5,688 bases of DNA from Clostridia bacterium. Lineage in GTDB: Bacteria > Bacillota > Clostridia > Oscillospirales > Acutalibacteraceae. The position numbers and the translations under genes are program-made. How positions within the stretch are numbered: the first letter of the stretch is position 1; each line of letters opens with the position of its first letter. Shown here one piece after another: positions 1 through 5,613 of this stretch. The stretch is taken from positions 1-5,688 of the forward strand of contig CAAGRQ010000114.1 of assembly GCA_900772705.1 (NCBI GenBank), read 5' to 3'. A model generated the notes under the pieces. That model was not told the DNA's origin. It was given only the letters and a program-made list of their open reading frames with translations, and did not search any database.

Positions 1-653
1 ATAGATTTGTTCTTTCAAAGGGTCACTGTGCACCGGGTCTTTATGCGGCGTTGGCTTATAAGGGATTTTTCCCTGTAGAGGATCTTAAAACGCTTCGCCA
101 TATCGGCAGCTATCTTCAGGGTCACCCTAATATGAATACCGTTCCCGGTATCGATATGAGCACAGGTTCTCTCGGTCAGGGCGTAAGCGTTGCGGCAGGT
201 ATGGCTAAAGCGGCAAAGTATATGAATAAGGATATTAATGTTTACACTCTTCTCGGCGACGGCGAGATAGAAGAGGGTCAGGTTTGGGAAGCATTTATGT
301 TTGCCAAGCAGTACAATCTTGACAACCTCTGTGTAATTATCGACTGCAACGGACTTCAGATTGACGGACCGTGCAGTGAGGTTATGTCGGCAGAGCCAAT
401 CGACGAAAAACTTAAATCTTTCGGATTTGATTATACAGTAATCGACGGAAACGATTTTGACGCTATCGAGGGCGCTTTTGATAAGTTCCATAAGTCCGAT
501 AAGCCGTTTGCAATTATAATGAAAACGGTTAAGGGCAAAGGCGTGTCATATATGGAAAACCAGGTAGGCTGGCACGGTAAAGCACCTAACGAGGAAGAAT
601 ATAACATAGCTATGGCGGAACTCGGCGCCGTACTTAAGGAATTGGAGGCGTAA
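1..653 (+). CDS. Transketolase, N-terminal (TPP-binding) subunit, 5'-truncated
   Basis: This is the N-terminal half of a split transketolase, which binds thiamine diphosphate and transfers two-carbon ketol units between sugar phosphates in the non-oxidative pentose phosphate pathway (cytoplasmic). The gene runs off the left edge: bases 1-2 are the end of a codon, probably Asp, and 216 codons are visible. Family subunits are usually about 270-280 residues, so roughly 60 are missing. Numbering from the first full codon, I see SKGH (5-8), GHPN (His41), STGSLGQG (53-60) and the TPP/metal motif from GDGE (85-88) to NGLQ (Asn116). A conserved VGWHGKAP segment lies near the C terminus. It is followed after 2 bases by the C-terminal subunit, and its last codons contain that gene's Shine-Dalgarno sequence, so the two are probably translationally coupled. 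The split layout and the order of motifs separate it from DXS and from full-length transketolase. Confidence 0.95.
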   Translation, partial: RFVLSKGHCAPGLYAALAYKGFFPVEDLKTLRHIGSYLQGHPNMNTVPGIDMSTGSLGQGVSVAAGMAKAAKYMNKDINVYTLLGDGEIEEGQVWEAFMFAKQYNLDNLCVIIDCNGLQIDGPCSEVMSAEPIDEKLKSFGFDYTVIDGNDFDAIEGAFDKFHKSDKPFAIIMKTVKGKGVSYMENQVGWHGKAPNEEEYNIAMAELGAVLKELEA

Positions 654-655
654 AA

Positions 656-1597
656 ATGAGCGAGGTTAAATGTATTGCTACCCGTGACAGTTACGGAAAT
701 GCACTTAAGGAACTTGCCGCTGAGGGAGCGGACAAACTCGTTGTTCTTGATGCAGACCTTTCGGCAGCCACAAAGACCGGTATTTTTAAGAAAGAATATC
801 CCAACCAACATTTTAACTGCGGTATCGCAGAGGCAAATATGATGTGCGTTGCGGCAGGTATGAGCACTATGGGACTCGTTCCGTTTGCTTCTTCGTTTGC
901 TATGTTTGCCGCAGGCAGAGCCTTTGAACAGGTTAGAAATTCAATCGGTTATCCGCATCTTAATGTTAAAATCGGTGCAACTCATGCCGGAATCAGCGTA
1001 GGCGAGGACGGCGCAAGCCATCAGTGCTGTGAAGATTTCGCACTTATGCGTTCTATTCCGGGTATGGTTGTTATTTGTCCGGCTGATGATGTCGAGGCTC
1101 GTCAGGCAGTTAAGGCGGCATATAATTACGAAGGCCCCGTGTATCTCAGATTCGGCAGACTTGCCGTTCCGGTATTTCACGATGATAATTATAAGTTTGA
1201 AATCGGTAAAGGCGAACTCGTAAAAGAGGGCAAGGATGTTACGATTATAGCAAACGGTCTTATGGTTGCCGAGGCAATTGAGGCGTCAAAGACACTTGCA
1301 GAGCAGGGAATAGATGCAGAAGTTATTAATATCGCAACCATTAAGCCGCTTGATGAAGAACTTGTTGTGGCTTCCGCAAAAAAGACAGGTAAGGTTGTAA
1401 CCGTTGAAGAGCATAATATTATAGGCGGTCTCGGCGAGGCTGTTTGCTCTTGCCTCAGTGAGAATTGCTCGACTCCCGTTAAGAGAATCGGCGTAAACGA
1501 TGTGTTCGGTCACAGCGGACCGGCTAAAGACTTGTTAAAGCAGTTCGGTCTTTCCGCCGAAAATATCACTAAGACAGTGCTTGAATTCGTAAAATAG
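656..1597 (+). CDS. Transketolase, C-terminal (pyrimidine-binding) subunit
   Basis: This is the partner subunit of the preceding gene, 313 residues, of normal length for the C-terminal section of split transketolases. It provides the pyrimidine-binding domain and the C-terminal domain of the heteromeric enzyme. Visible marks are GIAEANM (56-62) with the conserved Glu59 expected to activate the cofactor's aminopyrimidine, the segment THAGISVGEDGASHQ (109-123), RFGR (165-168), and EEHNIIGGLGEAV (251-263), typical of the transketolase C-terminal domain. The ATG is preceded by GGAGG at 644-648, 7 bases upstream and inside the previous coding region. Only 2 bases separate the genes, so they form one transcription and translation unit. 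DXS and the pyruvate dehydrogenase E1-beta subunit share this fold, but pairing with an N-terminal transketolase subunit favours transketolase. No canonical terminator follows, so read-through into pgk is possible. Confidence 0.96.
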   Translation: MSEVKCIATRDSYGNALKELAAEGADKLVVLDADLSAATKTGIFKKEYPNQHFNCGIAEANMMCVAAGMSTMGLVPFASSFAMFAAGRAFEQVRNSIGYPHLNVKIGATHAGISVGEDGASHQCCEDFALMRSIPGMVVICPADDVEARQAVKAAYNYEGPVYLRFGRLAVPVFHDDNYKFEIGKGELVKEGKDVTIIANGLMVAEAIEASKTLAEQGIDAEVINIATIKPLDEELVVASAKKTGKVVTVEEHNIIGGLGEAVCSCLSENCSTPVKRIGVNDVFGHSGPAKDLLKQFGLSAENITKTVLEFVK

Positions 1598-1621
1598 TAC
1601 AGTATATGTTATAGGTGAATA

Positions 1622-1645
1622 GAAATATTGATAAATATTTCACAA
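1622..1645. promoter_or_regulatory. Candidate Rex-type operator upstream of pgk
   Basis: The 18-base sequence TTGATAAATATTTCACAA (1628-1645) is an imperfect palindrome. Its right half is a perfect Rex half-site (reverse complement TTGTGAAAT), and the left half differs from it at two of nine positions. Firmicutes Rex repressors bind TTGTGA-N6-TCACAA or TTGTTAA-type palindromes and are released by NADH. An overlapping 8-bp inverted repeat, GAAATATT-GATA-AATATTTC (1622-1641), shares these bases. The site ends 14 bases upstream of the pgk -35 box. Control of lower glycolysis by redox state would make sense, but AT-rich DNA yields such palindromes by chance and the left half is weak. Confidence 0.35.
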
Positions 1646-1659
1646 ATTATGATTTTTTA

Positions 1660-1688
1660 TTGATTTATCATAGATTTTGCTATATAAT
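1660..1688 (+). promoter_or_regulatory. Sigma-A promoter of pgk-tpiA
   Basis: The -35 box TTGATT (1660-1665) and the -10 box TATAAT (1683-1688) are separated by exactly 17 bases. Transcription would start around 1694-1699, giving a leader of about 25 bases before the pgk ATG. This promoter would let pgk and tpiA be expressed independently of the transketolase genes. Confidence 0.8.
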
Positions 1689-1705
1689 ATATTCGTTAAA
1701 AATTC

Positions 1706-1714
1706 AAAAAGGAG
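1706..1714 (+). promoter_or_regulatory. Ribosome binding site that fixes the pgk start
   Basis: AAAAAGGAG lies 7 bases before the ATG at 1722. An in-frame ATG at 1677 would add 15 residues, but it overlaps the promoter, lacks a Shine-Dalgarno sequence and lies upstream of the predicted transcription start. The 1722 start is therefore chosen. Confidence 0.85.
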
Positions 1715-1721
1715 AATTGAA

Positions 1722-2921
1722 ATGGAAGCATTAAATAAAAAAACTATCGAAGATATTGATGTTAAGGGCAAAAGAGTTCTTGCCCGTTGCGATTTTAATG
1801 TACCGCTTAAGGACGGAGAAATTACAAACGATAAGAGAATCGTGGCAGCACTTCCGACCATTAAGTATCTTATGGAGCATGGCGCAAAGGTTATTCTTTG
1901 CTCACATCTCGGCAGACCTAAGGGAGAATATAAGCCGGAGTTCAGTCTTGCTCCCGTTGCAAAGAAACTTTCAGAGTATCTCGGCGTTGAAGTTAAACTT
2001 GCACAGGACCCTGAGGTTGTAGGCGAAAACGCAAAGAAGCTTGCCGCAGAACTTAAGGACGGCGAGGTTATGCTTCTTGAGAATGTTCGTTTCAGAGCAG
2101 AGGAAACAAAGAACGAGGAGAACTTCTCCAAGGAACTTGCTTCTCTTGCAGATATTTTCGTAAACGATGCATTCGGTACAGCACACAGAGCACACTGCTC
2201 AACTACCGGTGTTGCTGCATATCTTCCCGCTGTTTGCGGCTTCCTTATCCAAAAGGAAATTAAGTTTATGGGCGGCGCACTTGCTAATCCTAAGAGACCT
2301 CTCGTTGCCATTCTCGGCGGTGCAAAGGTTTCGGATAAAATCGGCGTAATCTCAAACCTTATCGATAAGTGTGACACTATCATTATCGGCGGCGGTATGG
2401 CTTATACATTTATGAAGTATCTCGGCCACTCAATCGGTACTTCTCTTCTCGAGGCTGACTGGATTGAAAAGGCAGGCGAGATGATGGCTGACGCTAAGGC
2501 TAAGGGCGTTAACTTCCTTATCCCGGTTGATAATAAGGTAGGTAAGGAATATGATGAAAATACAGAATCTCAGATCGTAAGTTCCGATGAAATCCCCGAC
2601 GGTTGGATGGGTCTTGATATCGGTCCTAAGTCGATGGAAATTTTCTGTGACGCTATTAAGGGCGCAGGTACGGTAATTTGGAACGGTCCTATGGGCGTTT
2701 CCGAATGGGATAACTTTGCGGCAGGAACAATCGCAGTTGCAAATGCGGTTGCAGAGTCAGGCGCAGTTTCAATCATCGGCGGCGGCGACAGCGTAGCAGC
2801 TGTTACAAAGCTCGGCTTTGCCGATAAGATGAGCCATATCTCAACAGGCGGCGGTGCTTCTCTCGAATTCCTCGAGGGCAAGGAACTTCCGGGTATTGCG
2901 GCTCTTCAGGATAAAGACTAA
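1722..2921 (+). CDS. pgk: Phosphoglycerate kinase
   Basis: Cytoplasmic glycolytic enzyme that transfers the acyl phosphate of 1,3-bisphosphoglycerate to ADP, giving ATP and 3-phosphoglycerate. The product is 399 residues, the usual family length (about 395). The N-terminal substrate domain shows the signature VLARCDFNVP (19-28) with Asp24 and Asn26, Arg39, SHLGRP (61-66), ENVRF (120-124) and NDAFGTAHRAH (148-158). The C-terminal nucleotide domain shows GGAKVSDK (199-206) with Lys202 and Lys206, WNGPMG (320-325), GGGDS (353-357) and the phosphate-binding glycine loop STGGGASLEFLEG (374-386). All expected catalytic and binding residues are present. The gene has its own promoter 34 bases upstream and is followed after 30 bases by tpiA, so the two form an operon. 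The usual upstream partner gap is absent and is replaced by transketolase. Confidence 0.98.
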   Translation: MEALNKKTIEDIDVKGKRVLARCDFNVPLKDGEITNDKRIVAALPTIKYLMEHGAKVILCSHLGRPKGEYKPEFSLAPVAKKLSEYLGVEVKLAQDPEVVGENAKKLAAELKDGEVMLLENVRFRAEETKNEENFSKELASLADIFVNDAFGTAHRAHCSTTGVAAYLPAVCGFLIQKEIKFMGGALANPKRPLVAILGGAKVSDKIGVISNLIDKCDTIIIGGGMAYTFMKYLGHSIGTSLLEADWIEKAGEMMADAKAKGVNFLIPVDNKVGKEYDENTESQIVSSDEIPDGWMGLDIGPKSMEIFCDAIKGAGTVIWNGPMGVSEWDNFAAGTIAVANAVAESGAVSIIGGGDSVAAVTKLGFADKMSHISTGGGASLEFLEGKELPGIAALQDKD

Positions 2922-2951
2922 AATTCTTTTATAAAAAAGAGGTAATATATT

Positions 2952-3719
2952 ATGAATAAAGCAGTAAGAAAAGCAGTTATCGCAGGTAACTGGAAAATGA
3001 ATAACACACCTGCTCAGACAACGGCACTCATTAACGAAATGAAACCGCTTGTTGCAGATGCAGATTGCGATGTTGTACTTTGTGTACCTTTCGTTGATGT
3101 TCCGGCAGCAGTTGAGGCCGCTAAGGGTTCAAATATTAAAATCGGTGCAGAGAATGTTCACTTTAAGGACAGCGGTGCTTTTACCGGTGAGGTAAGCGCA
3201 GATATGCTCCTTGAACTCGGCGTTGAGTATGTTGTAATCGGACACAGCGAGAGAAGAACTTACTTCGGCGAAACCGACCAAACCGTAAACCTTCGTACTC
3301 TTAAGGCTCTCGAAAAGGGACTCAAGCCAATCGTTTGTGTCGGCGAAACTCTTGAGCAGAGAGAACTTGGCTATACAGAGACTCTTCTTAAGTTCCAAAC
3401 AAAGATGGCTCTTACAAATGTAACTGCCGAGCAACTTAAAAATGTGATTATCGCTTACGAGCCTGTTTGGGCAATCGGTACAGGCGTTACCGCTACCGCA
3501 GACCAGGCTGACGAGGGTAACGGCTATGTTCGTGCCGCTATCGCAGAGGCTTACGGCGACGAGGCTGCACAGGGTGTTACTATTCAGTACGGCGGCTCAA
3601 TGAACGCAGGCAATGCAGATGAACTTACATCAAAGGAGAATGTAGACGGCGGTCTTATCGGCGGTGCTTCTCTCAAGGCTCACGACTTCTCTGTAATCGT
3701 TAAAGCAGCATCTAAATAA
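2952..3719 (+). CDS. tpiA: Triose-phosphate isomerase
   Basis: Cytoplasmic TIM-barrel enzyme interconverting dihydroxyacetone phosphate and glyceraldehyde-3-phosphate. At 255 residues it is of standard length. Catalytic Lys15 lies in AGNWKMN (11-17), His98 in VIGHSERR (95-102) and Glu170 in AYEPVWAIGTG (168-178). The mobile loop 6 follows Glu170, with Val179 where Lys is more common (GTGVTAT). The phosphate-binding segments YGGS (213-216) and DGGLIGGASL (232-241) are present. It lies 30 bases after pgk, within the same operon. The Shine-Dalgarno AAGAGG (2937-2942) sits 9 bases before the ATG. A weak A/U hairpin (around 2924-2942, TTCTTTT-ATA-AAAAAGAG) overlaps it and might mildly reduce initiation. 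A clear terminator follows the stop codon, ending the pgk-tpiA unit. Confidence 0.98.
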   Translation: MNKAVRKAVIAGNWKMNNTPAQTTALINEMKPLVADADCDVVLCVPFVDVPAAVEAAKGSNIKIGAENVHFKDSGAFTGEVSADMLLELGVEYVVIGHSERRTYFGETDQTVNLRTLKALEKGLKPIVCVGETLEQRELGYTETLLKFQTKMALTNVTAEQLKNVIIAYEPVWAIGTGVTATADQADEGNGYVRAAIAEAYGDEAAQGVTIQYGGSMNAGNADELTSKENVDGGLIGGASLKAHDFSVIVKAASK

Positions 3720-3728
3720 TTAAAATTG

Positions 3729-3756
3729 TGGGTGGGTTTTTACCCGCCCATTTTTC
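3729..3756 (+). terminator. Intrinsic terminator after tpiA
   Basis: A 9-bp stem TGGGTGGGT / ACCCGCCCA (3729-3737 and 3742-3750, one G-U pair) has a 4-base T loop and is followed directly by TTTTTCT. It lies 9 bases after the tpiA stop codon, so most pgk-tpiA transcripts should end before gpmI. Confidence 0.92.
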
Positions 3757-3760
3757 TAAC

Positions 3761-3773
3761 ACTTACCTTTTGA
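3761..3773 (+). repeat. Left flanking direct repeat (possible target duplication)
   Basis: ACTTACCTTTTGA at 3761-3773 matches ACTTATTTTGA at 3923-3933 except for two extra C bases. The pair brackets the palindromic element exactly, as expected for a target-site duplication that has since changed by a small indel. Confidence 0.5.
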
Positions 3774-3922
3774 TTCTCACAGCCTCCCTTGATAAGGGAG
3801 GGGGACCGCAAAGCGGTGGAGGGATTTGCGTAACTATTCCGAACAGCGTTCTAATCCTCTTCGCCAATCCCCTCTGTCACCTGCGGCGACATCTCCCCTT
3901 GATAAGGGGAGCGTTGAGATGC
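3774..3922. mobile_element. MITE-like palindromic repeat element
   Basis: A roughly 149-bp non-coding element built as a large imperfect inverted repeat. The outer ends carry TCTCA (3775-3779) and TGAGA (3915-3919). Each arm then has an end hairpin: CCTCCCTT-GAT-AAGGGAGG (3783-3801) on the left and CTCCCCTT-GAT-AAGGGGAG (3893-3911) on the right. Each arm also has a second hairpin: ACCGC-AAA-GCGGT (3805-3817) and GTCACC-TGC-GGCGAC (3876-3890, one mismatch). The inner ends GGAGGGATTTGCG (3818-3830) and CGCCAATCCCCTC (3862-3874) are complementary with a few mismatches. The centre, about 3831-3861, is unpaired. It encodes no transposase, so movement would need one supplied in trans. I recall very similar CCTCCCTT...AAGCGGTGGAGGGATT repeats between genes in Ruminococcaceae-like genomes; that is memory, not a search. 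A reading frame crossing it is not credible as a gene. Confidence 0.75.
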
Positions 3923-3933
3923 ACTTATTTTGA
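3923..3933 (+). repeat. Right flanking direct repeat (possible target duplication)
   Basis: ACTTATTTTGA is the right-hand partner of the copy at 3761-3773. It abuts the right end of the palindromic element and overlaps the first bases of the weak gpmI promoter candidate. Confidence 0.5.
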
Positions 3934-3956
3934 AAAAGGCTGTTAGATTATATCAT
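3930..3956 (+). promoter_or_regulatory. Weak candidate promoter for gpmI
   Basis: TTGAAA (3930-3935) and TATCAT (3951-3956) are separated by 15 bases, which is short. An alternative -35, TTTTGA at 3928, gives 17 bases but a poorer match. The terminator after tpiA implies that gpmI needs its own start site, and this is the best candidate in the gap. Read-through from pgk-tpiA is the alternative. Confidence 0.25.
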
Positions 3957-3975
3957 CCAAAGGAGACAAATAAAA

Positions 3976-5511
3976 ATGAAAAAAACTAATGTTCTATGCA
4001 TAATGGATGGCTTCGGCCATAATAAAAATGACTACGGTAACGCTGTTGCCGCAGCAAAAAAGCCTAATCTTGATATGCTTATGTCAAAGTACCCTTATAC
4101 CTATATCGGCGCATCGGGTCTTAATGTAGGACTTCCCGACGGTCAGATGGGTAACTCCGAGGTCGGCCATACAAATATGGGTGCAGGCAGAGTTGTTTAT
4201 CAGGAACTCACCCGTATAACAAAGGCTATCGATGACGGTGAATTTTTTGAAAATGAGGCTCTCGTCTCCGCTGTTAAAAAATCTGTGGAATCGGGTAAGG
4301 CACTTCACCTTATGGGTCTTTTGTCCGACGGCGGCGTTCATTCGCATATCAATCATATTTTCGCTCTTGTCGAACTAGCAAAAAGACTCGGTCAAAATAA
4401 GGTTTATCTTCATTGCATTATGGACGGCAGAGACGTTCCTCCTACTTCCGGTAAGGATTATGTTGCCGAGGCTCAGGCAAAGATGAATGAAATCGGTGTA
4501 GGTAAGGTCGCAACCGTTGTCGGCAGATACTACGCTATGGATAGAGATAATAACTGGGATAGAGTTAAAAAGGCTTATGATGCTTTGGTTTTCGGCGAGG
4601 GTGTTCAAAATACAGACCCTGTCGCTGCTGTTGAAAAGAGTTATGAAACCGTAGACGGCGACGGAAAAAATCTTACCGATGAGTTCATTCTCCCGACCGT
4701 TACTCTCGAAAATGAGGGCAGAATTTCCGAGGGTGACTCCGTTGTGTTCTGTAACTTCCGCCCCGACAGAGCTAGAGAAATTACCCGTACTTTCGTTGAC
4801 CCCGATTTTAGCGGCTTTGATAGAAAGTATTTCCCTGTAAATTATGTTTGTATGACTCAGTACGACGCTACTATGCCTAATGTTGATGTTGCGTTTAAGC
4901 CGCAGTCGCTTAAAAATACTTTCGGCGAGTATCTTGCAAATAACGGTATGACCCAACTTCGTATCGCCGAAACCGAGAAATACGCTCATGTAACTTTCTT
5001 CTTTAACGGTGGCGTTGAGGCTGTAAATGAGGGCGAGGACAGAATTCTCGTTCCGTCACCAAAGGTTGCGACTTATGACCTTAAGCCCGAAATGTCCGCT
5101 TATGAGGTAAGCGAAAAACTTAATGCCGCAGTTCGCTCCGGTAAGTATGATGTTGTTATCGTAAACTTTGCAAACTGTGATATGGTAGGCCATACAGGCG
5201 TGTTCGATGCCGCAGTAAAGGCTGTCCAGGCTGTTGACGAATGCGTAGGCTCTCTTTATCAGGCTGTGCTCGATAACGGCGGCACTCTCTTCGTAACCGC
5301 AGACCACGGTAACGCAGACCAGATGAAAGAACCCGACGGCTCACCGTTCACCGCTCATACTACTAATGAAGTTCCGTTTATAGTATGTAATTGCGGCGAT
5401 GTTAAACTTATGGACGGCGGTAAACTTTCCGATATAGTTCCTACTATGCTCGATGTTATGCATATGCCTCAGCCCGAGGAAATGACCGGACATTCATTGA
5501 TTATTAAATAA
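3976..5511 (+). CDS. gpmI: 2,3-bisphosphoglycerate-independent phosphoglycerate mutase
   Basis: Cytoplasmic glycolytic enzyme of the alkaline phosphatase superfamily, with two Mn2+ ions. It converts 3-phosphoglycerate to 2-phosphoglycerate through a phosphoserine intermediate. The 511 residues match the family. The phosphatase domain has Asp11 in MDGFG and nucleophile Ser61 in GNSEVGH (59-65), then resumes late with Asp402 and His406 in CDMVGHTG, Asp443 and His444 in TADHGNAD (441-448), and His461 in AHTTNEVP. The inserted transferase domain (about 75-310) shows His122, DGRDVPPTS (150-158), GRYYAMDRDNNWDR (183-196) and NFRPDRARE (260-268). Lys335 lies in TEKYAHVTFFFNGG. Two local changes: Cys401 where Pro is usual before the metal-binding Asp, and DGFG where DGWG is common; neither removes a catalytic residue. 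The Shine-Dalgarno AAAGGAG (3959-3965) lies 10 bases before the ATG. A terminator and an inserted repeat separate it from tpiA, so it is probably transcribed alone. Confidence 0.98.
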   Translation: MKKTNVLCIMDGFGHNKNDYGNAVAAAKKPNLDMLMSKYPYTYIGASGLNVGLPDGQMGNSEVGHTNMGAGRVVYQELTRITKAIDDGEFFENEALVSAVKKSVESGKALHLMGLLSDGGVHSHINHIFALVELAKRLGQNKVYLHCIMDGRDVPPTSGKDYVAEAQAKMNEIGVGKVATVVGRYYAMDRDNNWDRVKKAYDALVFGEGVQNTDPVAAVEKSYETVDGDGKNLTDEFILPTVTLENEGRISEGDSVVFCNFRPDRAREITRTFVDPDFSGFDRKYFPVNYVCMTQYDATMPNVDVAFKPQSLKNTFGEYLANNGMTQLRIAETEKYAHVTFFFNGGVEAVNEGEDRILVPSPKVATYDLKPEMSAYEVSEKLNAAVRSGKYDVVIVNFANCDMVGHTGVFDAAVKAVQAVDECVGSLYQAVLDNGGTLFVTADHGNADQMKEPDGSPFTAHTTNEVPFIVCNCGDVKLMDGGKLSDIVPTMLDVMHMPQPEEMTGHSLIIK

Positions 5512-5514
5512 TCT

Positions 5515-5548
5515 AACGCCTCCCCTTATAAAGGGAGGCGTTGTTTTT
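5515..5548 (+). terminator. Intrinsic terminator after gpmI
   Basis: A perfect 10-bp stem AACGCCTCCC / GGGAGGCGTT (5515-5524 and 5533-5542) has an 8-base loop in which TT and AA can also pair. It is followed by GTTTTT. It begins 3 bases after the gpmI stop codon. Its sequence resembles the right end of the palindromic element upstream of gpmI. Confidence 0.93.
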
Positions 5549-5579
5549 AGGCGAACACAGTTCACCTCGTGATTTACAC

Positions 5580-5608
5580 TTGACACTAATGTTCAATTAT
5601 TATATAAT
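5580..5608 (+). promoter_or_regulatory. Consensus sigma-A promoter for a short right-edge RNA
   Basis: TTGACA (5580-5585) and TATAAT (5603-5608) are both perfect consensus boxes with the optimal 17-base spacing, the strongest promoter in the window. Transcription should start near 5613-5616. The -10 box lies in an inverted repeat, CAATTAT-TAT-ATAATTG (5594-5610). The promoter faces the right edge and follows the gpmI terminator, so it drives a separate transcript. Confidence 0.85.
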
Positions 5609-5613
5609 TGTTA

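Noticed and set aside
1622..1658. AT hairpin plus T run after transketolase as a terminator
   Set aside because: The 8-bp stem contains only one G-C pair, and the T run at 1653-1658 lies about 12 bases beyond it, so it does not meet the intrinsic terminator pattern.
1677..1721. Alternative upstream ATG for pgk, adding 15 residues
   Set aside because: It overlaps the -10 box and lies upstream of the predicted transcription start. The extension matches no PGK N terminus, and the ATG at 1722 has a strong ribosome binding site.
1640..2383. Long 247-codon open frame on the - strand over pgk
   Set aside because: It is antisense to the clearly coding pgk and rich in Ser, Thr and Leu as expected of a shadow frame. 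It has no recognisable motifs.
3774..3922. CRISPR array or tandem repeats in the intergenic hairpin region
   Set aside because: The similar blocks are inverted, not regularly spaced direct repeats with unique spacers, and there are only two arms.
3728..3946. Open reading frame of 72 codons between tpiA and gpmI
   Set aside because: It starts inside the tpiA terminator and runs through the palindromic repeat. It has no ribosome binding site, its composition is dictated by the hairpins, and it matches no family I recognise.
5550..5566. GGCGAAC-ACA-GTTCACC as a possible LexA (SOS) box
   Set aside because: The Firmicutes LexA site needs CGAAC and GTTC(G) with 4 bases between; here there are 3 and the right half lacks the final G. 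It is only a small imperfect inverted repeat, and no SOS gene is nearby.
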